From an uncultured Synergistia bacterium (GTDB lineage: Bacteria; Eremiobacterota; SpSt-956; JAKJGF01), in the NCBI GenBank assembly GCA_937888925.1, contig CALARM010000662.1:1-29653 (forward strand): a DNA stretch of 29,653 nt, given 5' to 3'. Below, piece by piece: positions 16,622 through 25,650 of the stretch. Positions within the stretch are counted from its first letter, which is position 1, and every line of letters begins with the position of its first letter. The notes beneath the pieces were generated by a model, which was not told the DNA's origin, did not search any database, and was given only the letters and a program-made list of their open reading frames with translations. The translations under genes and the position numbers were made by a program.

Positions 16622-16651
16622 TAAATCATATTTAACGAAAGGGAGTTTATC

Positions 16652-19600
16652 TTGAAAGAAATATCATTACAGCAATTAAAAATTAAACTTAACAGCCTTA
16701 TCAAAGAATACAGAAATACATGGCCTTCTCCCATAGCAATAGCAATGAAATCACTTCTGGAAGAAGAGACAGGTAAAAAGGTTCTTGCCATATTATCTTT
16801 CCTGGATTCTGTAGCTACTTTCCTGGGATCTATTCTGATTTCAATCTATATAAAAGATCCTTCCAGAAATTTTGAGAATAATAATCTTAATAAAATAATA
16901 GTTGAAAAATTCTTTAATAAACATGCCACTCTCGGAGAATGGATAGGAATTTTACGGGAAGGACTCACTCATTTTCAAAAAGAAGAAGATTTTTTTATGC
17001 CTGAACTGAAGGATTTTGCTTCAGGAATAAAGGATCCTCTTAAAATTACTGAAGAATCGATAAAAATACTGAAAATAAAAGAAAAAGACAGAGGTTTACT
17101 TGATGATTTAAATATATTCCGCCTCGGTGTGGGCCATCCGGAGAAGAGAATTAATTATCTGGAAAAACATAATTTGAGCTTACATGAATTCAGTGAAGAT
17201 ATGATAAAAGACTATGAGAAGTCTTTTCCGAAAGTAATCCCCGATCTTACACGCCTTATTTACGGTCTTTCTTTTCTTTCCGATTACTGGCTCTTTTTCA
17301 TCAGGAATATAAGAGAAGAAGAAGGAGAAAGACTTGCAGAAATCTATCTCTATAATTCAGACAGACCTTCTATTGACGAATTGGATGTAACAGATTGTAT
17401 AAAAGAATTACTTCACGATGAGGATTTTGAACCAAATATCTATCGCACCAGACTCTTTCTTGCCAGAGTCATAAAGGATGAAACATCTCTCTTTCAGACT
17501 GTAAAAGCGGAAAAAATCATAGAAGTCAATCCTGTTTTAATTAACTGGATAAAGGAAAGGGATTACCTGCCATACAGGTTTCTCGAATGGAAGGACAGGA
17601 AAAAGAAAAGGATATTTATGGGAGAATTAATTTATCAGAGAGGAAAGGAAGAAATACCACATGAAGATACAAGAGAACATCTCTGGGAAACCTATCAGGA
17701 ACTGAAAAGCAGATTGAAGCTCACTAATGATGATTCTTATGAAATAAAAGAAGAAAAATGTCTTACTATGTTTCATTCAGATCAGAGATATAAGATAATA
17801 AGAAAAGAAATATACCCTCATCTAAATATAGCAGATGAAATACTTCCTTCCGTAAAGAATGTTCAGGAAGATATAGAAAGCAATCTTCAGGCAGAAATCT
17901 TTACACTCCGTCAGTCTGTAGAGAATTTATGGAATAACCCTGAAAAATGGAACTGTGTCCTTCTTGGAGACGGAGGAATGGGGAAGACTACTTCACTCTT
18001 AAAACTCTGGGAAAGTTTTCTTTCCGGAAATGACATATCTCCCGTTCCTGTCTTCCTTCAGCTTGAAAAATACAACCATACAGGTGAAAATTATAAAAAA
18101 TCCTTTATCTGGGACAGGATTTCTCTGGAATATCTTAACCGTGTTTCCACACCTGAAGATATAATAGAAATGAAGAATTATTTTATGGAAAGAATTAAAT
18201 CCGGCGGAAAAGAATGCCCCTCTGTTATTCTTCTTCTGGATGGTTTCAATGAAGTAACTGAAGACAGCAGGGAGCTTCTTTTATGCCTTATGGAAATAAG
18301 GGAATTAAAAGGTGTTCAGATTGTAATTTCATCCCGTTATGATATGAGGAAGACTTTGAACTGGGCAGATTTTAATGCATTTTCTCTGATAGAATTAACA
18401 GATGAACAGATAAAGTCGTTTATGAATTTACAGAGTACAGATTTCGATGGGAGCTTAATAAAAAACATACCCCTTCTTCGAAGTCCTATGATGTTGACTT
18501 TATACTGCGGTCTTGAAAGAGAGATGAAAATATGTTCGGGAAAAGATGATTATGATTTTATTCCTTCTCCGGGATATAAGGCAGAAATACTTCATAATTT
18601 TATTGTTTCTTCAATTTCCAGGGAGGACAGGCAGATTGTTGCACCTTCCGACAGAATTATCCACCGTCTGTATCTCAGATTTCTTCTTCCCAGGATAGGA
18701 TATGAAATGGAAAAGGCCGGACTTTTTGAAATAACCCATGAAAAGCTTGTAAACATTATAAAAGAAGAATTGAAAAGATACTCTTCCGATGAATTTTTGA
18801 ATCTTTATCCTGCCATAGACTCTCAAATGAATGATGAAACAGAATCTCTCCTTAACAGTGATAACAGAAAGAATATCAGGGAAGTTATGAGAAGGCTGAA
18901 AGAAAATTACTGCATGATGAGAGAACTTGATGGACACAGTTATATTCTATTTCATCAGGATTTCAGAGATTATTTTGCCTCTGTTTATATAAAACAGAAA
19001 TTAGAAGAAAGGGTCACATTATGTGACAGCACTTTACCTGAATTATCATGCCGTGTGTTTGATACACATCTGACGAATATGGTTGGAGAACTCACCGGAG
19101 AGCCTGCAAGGAGTCCTTCTATCAGGGGATGTTATCGTAAAGATATTATAAATGGAACATTACTGGATAGAATACTTGCTCTCCTGAGAAATAAAGAGAT
19201 AGGAGAAGGAGATTACCGCATATTAAATATTCTCAATATATTAAAAGAAAAGAGATGTGATTTAAGTGATACAGATCTGTCTTCACTTGATCTGCGCCAT
19301 ATAGTATTGAACAGTGTAAGACTGGGTTACAGAGAGACAGGTAATATATTGAGAAGTGCCGATTTTAAAAACAGCATATTAAGGGGATGTAATTTCTTTC
19401 AGCAGGGCCATTCCAGATGGGTTACAACTGTATGCTACAGTCATGACGGAAAAAAGATTCTCTCAGGCAGTGAAGACAGCACTGTAAAAGAATGGGATGT
19501 ACTTTCAGGAGAATGCATCAGAACTTATAAAGGTCATAGTTCTACTGTATCTTCTCTCTCTTACAGTCATGACGGGAAAAGAATTCTCTCAGGCAGTGAA

Positions 19601-21268
19601 GACGGCACTGTAAAAGAATGGGATGTCCTTTCAGGCGAATGTATCAGAACGTATAAAGGTCATTCCAGATATGTGGAATCAGTAAATTACAGTTTTGACG
19701 GAAAGAAAATAGTTTCTGCAGGCAGAGACGGAACTGTCAGAGAATGGGATAGAGAGACAGGAGATTGTATCGGAAGTTATAATTTCAGCGGTGTTACCTG
19801 TGTGAGCTACAGTCCTGATAATCGGAGAATACTGGCAGGAGGCTATGACGGCACAGTAAGAGAATGGGATGTAAATACAGGTGAATGTATAAATACTTAT
19901 AAAGGCCATAACAAATATATTACTTCCATATATTGCAGTTCTGACGGAAGTCATTTTATTTCAGGCAGTGAAGATAGAACCATTATGGAATGGAATATAA
20001 ATTCAGGCACTGTCAGAACTTATAAAGGACATTCCGATATGGTTTCTTCTGTCAGATATAACCGGGACAATAGCAGAATTATTTCGGGAAGTTATGATAA
20101 AACGATAATGGAATGGGATGTAAATACAGGAAAATGTATAAAAATCTACATAGGTCACTCTGAATCTGTTTCTTCTGTAAGCTACAGCCCTGATGGGAAG
20201 AGAATAGTTTCAGGCAGTGTGGACACAGCAATTAAGGAATGGGATACGGGAACAGGGGAATGTATCAAAACCTACAGGGGATCTTCTATAAAGGCCACAT
20301 CTGCTGTTTACAGTCCTGACGGCAATAGAATTCTTACAGGAAGTGAAGATAAAACAATGAGAGAATGGGATGTAACATCAGGCAGATGTATCAGAATCTA
20401 TACAGGGCATACCGATTTTGTTTCTGCTGCCATCTACAGTCCTGACGGGAAAAAGATTCTCTCAGCAAGTCATGATAAAACCATAAGAGAATGGGATGTA
20501 AATACAGGTGAATGTCTTTTTATTTATAAAGGCCACAGTGATATTATTACTTCTATTCTCTACAGTCCTGATGGCAGAAGGATTTTTTCAGGAAGTTATG
20601 ATAAAACTGTAAGGGAATGGGATGTAAATACAGGAAAGTGCAGCAGAATTTATAAAGGTCATACGTGGTATGTTACTTCACTGACCATGAAGCCTGAGGG
20701 AAAGAGCATTGTCTCCGGAAGTTCCGATATGACATTAAAAGAATGGGATATATCTACAGGGGAATGTATCAGAACTTTCAGAGGGCATAATACAAAGATT
20801 TCTTCTGTGTCTTATAGCATGGATGGCAAGAGGATTGTTTCCGGAAGTTCCGATATGACATTAAAAGAATGGGATACACTGACAGGAGAATGTGTCAAAA
20901 CCTACAATGGAGATTCTACAAAGATTTCTTCTGTTTCCTGCAGTCCCGATGGTAAGAAAATCATTTCTGCCTGCTGGGATAAAATCAAGGAATGGGATAC
21001 AGAAAGGGGAGAATGTATCAGAATCTTTAAAGGCCATTATATGAGAATTTCTTCTGTTACTTACAGTCCTGACGGTAAAACCATTCTTTCTTCCGGTTAT
21101 GACGGAACTATCAGAGAATGGGATGTAAATACAGGGGAATGTATGAGAGTCTTTAAAAATCTCGCCGGTCTTTTCGTTCAGGGAGTTAATATGTCTGAAG
21201 TTCATTCTTTTTCTCAGATAAATGAAGAAGAAAAGAAAATACTTGAGGATTACGGAGCAAATTTTTAG
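16652..21268 (+). CDS. STAND (NACHT-type) NTPase with HEPN-like N terminus and 14 WD40 repeats
   Basis: 1538 residues from a TTG start with GGGAG eight bases upstream. Residues ~1-200 are helical and contain R157-x4-H162 (RLGVGH), the spacing of HEPN-type domains. The NTPase has Walker A GDGGMGKTT (439-447) and Walker B VILLLDG (D530) followed by FNEV. A short stretch of pentapeptide-like ladder (LSDTDLSSLDL ... SADFKNSILRGCNF) leads into WD40 repeats at ~919-1500. I count 14 EWD/EWN units, enough for two seven-bladed propellers. Units have a period of 42 residues and several are nearly identical in DNA. The tail has FVQGVNMSEV and ends ILEDYGANF. STAND proteins oligomerise on ligand binding; here WD40 would be the sensor and the N terminus the effector. 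Defence or signalling is possible; the ligand is unknown. Confidence 0.92.
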   Translation: MKEISLQQLKIKLNSLIKEYRNTWPSPIAIAMKSLLEEETGKKVLAILSFLDSVATFLGSILISIYIKDPSRNFENNNLNKIIVEKFFNKHATLGEWIGILREGLTHFQKEEDFFMPELKDFASGIKDPLKITEESIKILKIKEKDRGLLDDLNIFRLGVGHPEKRINYLEKHNLSLHEFSEDMIKDYEKSFPKVIPDLTRLIYGLSFLSDYWLFFIRNIREEEGERLAEIYLYNSDRPSIDELDVTDCIKELLHDEDFEPNIYRTRLFLARVIKDETSLFQTVKAEKIIEVNPVLINWIKERDYLPYRFLEWKDRKKKRIFMGELIYQRGKEEIPHEDTREHLWETYQELKSRLKLTNDDSYEIKEEKCLTMFHSDQRYKIIRKEIYPHLNIADEILPSVKNVQEDIESNLQAEIFTLRQSVENLWNNPEKWNCVLLGDGGMGKTTSLLKLWESFLSGNDISPVPVFLQLEKYNHTGENYKKSFIWDRISLEYLNRVSTPEDIIEMKNYFMERIKSGGKECPSVILLLDGFNEVTEDSRELLLCLMEIRELKGVQIVISSRYDMRKTLNWADFNAFSLIELTDEQIKSFMNLQSTDFDGSLIKNIPLLRSPMMLTLYCGLEREMKICSGKDDYDFIPSPGYKAEILHNFIVSSISREDRQIVAPSDRIIHRLYLRFLLPRIGYEMEKAGLFEITHEKLVNIIKEELKRYSSDEFLNLYPAIDSQMNDETESLLNSDNRKNIREVMRRLKENYCMMRELDGHSYILFHQDFRDYFASVYIKQKLEERVTLCDSTLPELSCRVFDTHLTNMVGELTGEPARSPSIRGCYRKDIINGTLLDRILALLRNKEIGEGDYRILNILNILKEKRCDLSDTDLSSLDLRHIVLNSVRLGYRETGNILRSADFKNSILRGCNFFQQGHSRWVTTVCYSHDGKKILSGSEDSTVKEWDVLSGECIRTYKGHSSTVSSLSYSHDGKRILSGSEDGTVKEWDVLSGECIRTYKGHSRYVESVNYSFDGKKIVSAGRDGTVREWDRETGDCIGSYNFSGVTCVSYSPDNRRILAGGYDGTVREWDVNTGECINTYKGHNKYITSIYCSSDGSHFISGSEDRTIMEWNINSGTVRTYKGHSDMVSSVRYNRDNSRIISGSYDKTIMEWDVNTGKCIKIYIGHSESVSSVSYSPDGKRIVSGSVDTAIKEWDTGTGECIKTYRGSSIKATSAVYSPDGNRILTGSEDKTMREWDVTSGRCIRIYTGHTDFVSAAIYSPDGKKILSASHDKTIREWDVNTGECLFIYKGHSDIITSILYSPDGRRIFSGSYDKTVREWDVNTGKCSRIYKGHTWYVTSLTMKPEGKSIVSGSSDMTLKEWDISTGECIRTFRGHNTKISSVSYSMDGKRIVSGSSDMTLKEWDTLTGECVKTYNGDSTKISSVSCSPDGKKIISACWDKIKEWDTERGECIRIFKGHYMRISSVTYSPDGKTILSSGYDGTIREWDVNTGECMRVFKNLAGLFVQGVNMSEVHSFSQINEEEKKILEDYGANF

Positions 21269-21297
21269 CTGAAAGCTAATTAAGAAGGGAATTAATT

Positions 21298-22119
21298 ATG
21301 AATATAATTGCTGAAAAATACTGTCTTCTTGAAAAAACAGTAAAGGGCCAGTCCGGAGATGTATATAAAGCAAAGGATATGGATAAGGAAAAGATAGTTG
21401 CACTCAAATTATTTCACATTCATCTCAAGGATAATATATATCTGTCTCATATCAAAAGAGAAGCCGAGTATGTTCTGAGCCTCAATCTGGAACACAGAAA
21501 TATAGTTAAAATTTTAAATTTCGAGCATCATGAAGATTATGTTTTTCTTGTAATGGAATATATTACCGGGAATATGATAAAAGATTATATAAAGCAATCT
21601 CCGTCAAAAATACGAGATATTCTTAATTTTACCATTCAGATATGTGATGGTCTTGATTATTTTCATTCCCTTAACCTCGTTTACAGAAATATAAGGCCTG
21701 AAAAAATATTTATCAATGAAGATCTTAATGTGAAACTGCTGTCTTACGGATTAAATCTGGCAAGGCCTGGAGCCGGCAAGTCAAGCAGGATGGGTATGGG
21801 AAGCTTCGGTACAGGCGGTTCCCAGTATATTCCGCCTGAGTATATTGAGGGTAAGAATTTTACTCATCTTTCTGACCTTTATTCTCTTGGTGTAACCCTT
21901 TATGAACTCCTTACAGATAAATTGCCCTTCCCTGATGACGAGGAGTCTTTTTTCCCCCAGCTCGGAGGAAAGCCCGCTCCTCTGACAGAGTATAACCGGG
22001 GAATTTCCGGGGAACTTGAAGGAATAGTTCTTTCTCTGCTGGAAAGAAAGCCTGAAAAAAGGCTTCAGAGCGTAAAGGAATTGAAGGAACGTATAAATCT
22101 GTTCGCTGAAAAATATTGA
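21298..22119 (+). CDS. Stand-alone pseudokinase
   Basis: 273 residues, essentially only a Ser/Thr kinase fold, 29 bases after the STAND gene. Lys37 (VALK) and a Glu in the C-helix region are kept, as are the architectural SDLYSLGVTLYELLT and PEKRLQSVKEL segments. The catalytic Asp is Asn131 (YRNIRPEK) and DFG is SYG (Ser149), so both catalytic Asp residues are lost. The activation segment is Gly/Ser-rich (SSRMGMGSFGTGG) and still ends in PPEY. No membrane segment or extra domain. Probably a scaffold or nucleotide-binding switch. The spacing suggests cotranscription with its STAND neighbour and the gene at 22153. Confidence 0.9.
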   Translation: MNIIAEKYCLLEKTVKGQSGDVYKAKDMDKEKIVALKLFHIHLKDNIYLSHIKREAEYVLSLNLEHRNIVKILNFEHHEDYVFLVMEYITGNMIKDYIKQSPSKIRDILNFTIQICDGLDYFHSLNLVYRNIRPEKIFINEDLNVKLLSYGLNLARPGAGKSSRMGMGSFGTGGSQYIPPEYIEGKNFTHLSDLYSLGVTLYELLTDKLPFPDDEESFFPQLGGKPAPLTEYNRGISGELEGIVLSLLERKPEKRLQSVKELKERINLFAEKY

Positions 22120-22152
22120 AAATCATAAAAAAAATGAAGGAGGATTTGTTTT

Positions 22153-25100
22153 ATGGCACACAGTGATAATACTCCGGAGGAAATAAACAAAGACTCCGAC
22201 AGAAATATATTAGCTCCCGGTGTAATACTTGACAACAGATATGAAATAAAAGCTTTTCTCAGAGCAGATGAGAGTAAAAGAATCTACGATGCCTTTGACT
22301 GCAGATTTGAAAAAAGACCGTGTACCGTGAAAGAAATACTTTATACCTCAGATACTCCTTCTGCTCAGTCAATAATCGACCGGTTAAAGAAAGAAGCCAC
22401 TGAGTTATCAAAATTGAGGCATCCTGGCCTTCCTGTCATGTTAGATTATTTTGTAGAAAAAGACCGCTGTTATTTTGTAATGGATTACGTGGAAGGTACA
22501 GATCTCGAAAAATTAATTGAAAAAAAAGAGCCAATCAGCGAAGCTAAAATAATAGAATGGACAAAACAATTACTTGATGCTCTGGAATATTTACACAGTC
22601 AGTCTTTGATATATTGCGATTTGAGTCCTTCAAATATTCTGATTTGTGATGAAGGCCGTAAGGTAATGCTTATGGATTTCGGTATAAATAAAGATTCGTC
22701 ATCTGAAGCTTTCCGGAAAAGGTTCGTAAAATCAATTTTTATATCTGAAGAGGTAATGGAAGGAAATGCTGATGTAAGAAGTGACATATATTCACTGGGA
22801 GTTACTGTGTATTACCTTCTTGCCGGCTCTATCCCTGAAGCTTCCGATAAGTTCAGACCATTAAGTGAAGTTAATTCGAAAGTATCGAAAGAATTTGAGT
22901 CGATAGTTATGAAGTCCTTATGCAGCGCATCATCGGAAAGGTATGGAAGTGCCGGCGAGATGAGGGAAGAGATTGAAAATATAGGGAAAAGTAAAGTGAA
23001 TGAAAATAAATATGGTAAACAGGAAATTAAGTCATCTCTTAAGGAGTCTTCAGAAACGGATAGTTCTGGTTCTTCCGTTGGTATGAGCGTAAAAGATATG
23101 GGGAATTTGGTAACCGGTATTTTTAAATCCAGATTTTTATCCATAACTATTAAGGTTGCCATTCATACTTTTATAACTACAATCATAATTACTTATATTT
23201 TTTGGATTATTGTTATTCCAATAAAATTTTTTGAAAATTTTATTTTTTATTCTTGTAGTTTTTTTGATAGATTTTCTTATTATTTTTTTACTTATTATTA
23301 TCAATATGATACCGATTTTTACTTTAATAAATTTTCTCTTATCCCATTATTATCTTTTCTCTCTGTACTATGTTTTATTTTATATAAAGAATTAGATAGA
23401 GGAGAGAAAAAAATAATATGGGAAAGATGTATTTTAAGATTAATAGTTAAGAATAGTTTTATTCTACCGGTAATTATTATATCAGTATTGTATTTTGCAA
23501 TATTAAGTTATTATGTCGATTGGAGTATGGGCTATTGGTATTGGTCTTACGACGATATTTTACTATTTTCTATTTCTTTTATATTTCTTTTATTTATATT
23601 TAATGGATTTTTAACTGTATATATCCCTTTTAAAATTTCAATAAAATATTTATTTATTATAGTTAAACTAATTATTCCTTTTGCTAAAGGAGCCATTGCC
23701 TATTTAGCGTTAATTATTTTTATAAAATGTATTGCAGATAAATTAACCAGGGAAAAATTTGAGTTCCACTATATTCCCTTTCTCTTCACTTTACTTCTTT
23801 ACTTTTTTTGGACTTTTATAGTTACTTTGAATAAATATGTTGACTGTGACACCAGAAAAGCTATATGGGAAAGAAATTTTATTAAGTTTTTAACTTTTAT
23901 TTTTAAAATGGCAAATGTTGTAATTGCAATGATAGGTATAGGTATTATAATTGGTTTTTTAGATTTATTTCACTTTTTAAATAGAGACGTTACATCTTTT
24001 TGCCTGACTATGGTTTTACTTATTATCCCATATTCTATTGAATTTAAAAAAACTTCTATAAAAATTTCTACCAAATTTTTATCTGTATTTTTTAAAACAA
24101 TATATCTTGGGATTAAATTTCTTGGTACAGTTTTTTTTATAGCATTTACTACTGGCTTCCACTTTTTCGGTATTCTTGACTTTTTTTCCAGAGACTACTA
24201 CAATCGTTCTCCACTTGGTATTCTTGTTGTTTTTCTTCTGTGTTTACCTACAGCTATCTATATTGAAGAAAACAATATTAATATTGAGCATTTTTTTCTT
24301 TTATCTGATTTAAAGGATAGATTTATTAAACTAAAATTATACTTACAGAATGTTTATTTCTATTTGAAATATATTTATTCTTATACAGTGTTGTTTCTCT
24401 TGGGTTTTATATTACTACCACCTGTTGTATCTTCTATATATTCTAATAGGTATTATTTGAATGATTATTATTTTATACAGTTATTTTATCTAAATAAAGC
24501 AATTGAGTTGAACCCTGCCAATGAAGATTTATGGATAAAAAAAGGAGATTTATCTTATAGTGAAAAATTGTATGAACAGTCCTTGGATTGTTATGATAGA
24601 GCCATTATAAGCAAGATTTTTAAAGATTTTAGAGTTCCTTGTATGGACAATACGTTATTATATGATTATTACCATAATACAGCTTTAAAGAAAAAATCAG
24701 ATCTTTTATATGAGCAGATAAATAGAAAAAAAGAAGAAGCTTCCAGAGCATTATCTGAAGAACAGTGTATTACTTTTTTAAAACCTGATATGGTTTTAAT
24801 ACCATCCGGTACATTTCAAAAAGAGAAAAACTATGACCCCGTAACTGTAAACAGTTTTTATATGGGAAAATATGAAGTGATAAATAAGGAATTTTGTACC
24901 TTCTTGAATTCTGAAGGAAATCAGATGGAAGAAGGAGAGCCATGGTTATATATGTATCATATCAGTAGATATATGAATGAAAGAGGTATAATAGGATGTT
25001 TAACTCCGGGAACAATTGCAGTCAGAAACGGTTATTTCAATAAACCTGTAGTTCATGTAACATGGTACGGAGCAGTGGCTTACTGTAACTGGCTCAGTGA

Positions 25101-25527
25101 AAAGGAAGGGTTGTCTCCCTGCTACGGCCCGCCAGGACACAGAGGTAAAGCAGATATAACAAAAAATGGCTATCGCCTTCCTTCGGAAATAGAGTGGGAA
25201 TATGCCTGCAGGGCAGGTACAACTACTAAATATTACTGGGGAGATGATATAGACAGAACATACTGCTGGGAAAAGGGTATTTATGAAGCTGGCCTCAAGA
25301 AACCGAACCCTTTCGGACTTTATGATATGATTGGGAATGCCGGGGAACTGTGTGGTGATATTAAGGATTCTAAATATTCTGAATGCTCTTATTTTGCATG
25401 GAACTCACGGGAGTATGGTGGCGGCTCTACTGACGATAAGAAAGAGAAAGAGCATATTCTTATTAACGTTAGCAAATGGGGCCCTGCCAGTTATCTCACA
25501 GGCTTTCGCCCTGTGAGAAATCCATAG
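22153..25527 (+). CDS. Polytopic membrane (pseudo)kinase-TPR-FGE-sulfatase fusion
   Basis: 1124 residues, AGGAGG upstream of ATG. It is a paralogue of the protein at 11578 with a larger membrane section. Kinase fold ~30-290: Lys60 (TVKE), catalytic Asp156 and DFG Asp175 are present, but the Gly-rich loop is gone (FLRADESKRIYDAF), HRD is YCD, the catalytic-loop Lys is Ser158 (DLSPSN), and the activation segment lacks the GT..Y.APE pattern. Weak activity cannot be excluded; a pseudokinase is more likely. About 12 membrane segments occupy ~330-766 in very T-rich DNA. A TPR-like pair follows (~777-823), then an FGE-sulfatase domain (~877-1124; YGAVAYCNWLSEKEGLSPCYG, NGYRLPSEIEWEYAC, FGLYDMIGNAGEL, GFRPVRNP). 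The last ~60 residues differ strongly from the paralogues. Confidence 0.9.
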   Translation: MAHSDNTPEEINKDSDRNILAPGVILDNRYEIKAFLRADESKRIYDAFDCRFEKRPCTVKEILYTSDTPSAQSIIDRLKKEATELSKLRHPGLPVMLDYFVEKDRCYFVMDYVEGTDLEKLIEKKEPISEAKIIEWTKQLLDALEYLHSQSLIYCDLSPSNILICDEGRKVMLMDFGINKDSSSEAFRKRFVKSIFISEEVMEGNADVRSDIYSLGVTVYYLLAGSIPEASDKFRPLSEVNSKVSKEFESIVMKSLCSASSERYGSAGEMREEIENIGKSKVNENKYGKQEIKSSLKESSETDSSGSSVGMSVKDMGNLVTGIFKSRFLSITIKVAIHTFITTIIITYIFWIIVIPIKFFENFIFYSCSFFDRFSYYFFTYYYQYDTDFYFNKFSLIPLLSFLSVLCFILYKELDRGEKKIIWERCILRLIVKNSFILPVIIISVLYFAILSYYVDWSMGYWYWSYDDILLFSISFIFLLFIFNGFLTVYIPFKISIKYLFIIVKLIIPFAKGAIAYLALIIFIKCIADKLTREKFEFHYIPFLFTLLLYFFWTFIVTLNKYVDCDTRKAIWERNFIKFLTFIFKMANVVIAMIGIGIIIGFLDLFHFLNRDVTSFCLTMVLLIIPYSIEFKKTSIKISTKFLSVFFKTIYLGIKFLGTVFFIAFTTGFHFFGILDFFSRDYYNRSPLGILVVFLLCLPTAIYIEENNINIEHFFLLSDLKDRFIKLKLYLQNVYFYLKYIYSYTVLFLLGFILLPPVVSSIYSNRYYLNDYYFIQLFYLNKAIELNPANEDLWIKKGDLSYSEKLYEQSLDCYDRAIISKIFKDFRVPCMDNTLLYDYYHNTALKKKSDLLYEQINRKKEEASRALSEEQCITFLKPDMVLIPSGTFQKEKNYDPVTVNSFYMGKYEVINKEFCTFLNSEGNQMEEGEPWLYMYHISRYMNERGIIGCLTPGTIAVRNGYFNKPVVHVTWYGAVAYCNWLSEKEGLSPCYGPPGHRGKADITKNGYRLPSEIEWEYACRAGTTTKYYWGDDIDRTYCWEKGIYEAGLKKPNPFGLYDMIGNAGELCGDIKDSKYSECSYFAWNSREYGGGSTDDKKEKEHILINVSKWGPASYLTGFRPVRNP
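25495..25517 (+). terminator. Perfect eight-base-pair hairpin at the 3' end of the FGE-domain gene
   Basis: CTCACAGG (25495-25502) and CCTGTGAG (25510-25517) pair perfectly around a seven-base loop, inside the last codons. TTTTT follows 11 bases later, past the stop codon, so this may act as a terminator. Its GC-rich stem stands out in this AT-rich gene. Confidence 0.4.
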
Positions 25528-25572
25528 TTTTTCTAGATTTTTCCCATTGATATTAAACTTGTTTTCTAAAGT

Positions 25573-25603
25573 TTTGCCTTTAAATATGGGCAAGTTGTAT
25601 ATG
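25573..25603 (+). promoter_or_regulatory. AAGTTGTA motif (copy 3), promoter candidate
   Basis: AAGTTGTA (25592-25599) followed by TATATG (25598-25603) lies 52 bases before ATG 25651, the same distance as upstream of 10724 and 11116. The best -35 candidate (TTTGCC, 25573-25578) has a 19-base spacer and is weak. Confidence 0.3.
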
Positions 25604-25650
25604 ATTTTGAGCAAAATATCTATCATCTTCAGCAGAAAGGAGGCTATTAA

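Noticed and set aside
19406..21160. CRISPR or non-coding tandem repeat
   Set aside because: The 126-base periodicity is fully explained by 42-residue WD40 units in an open frame.
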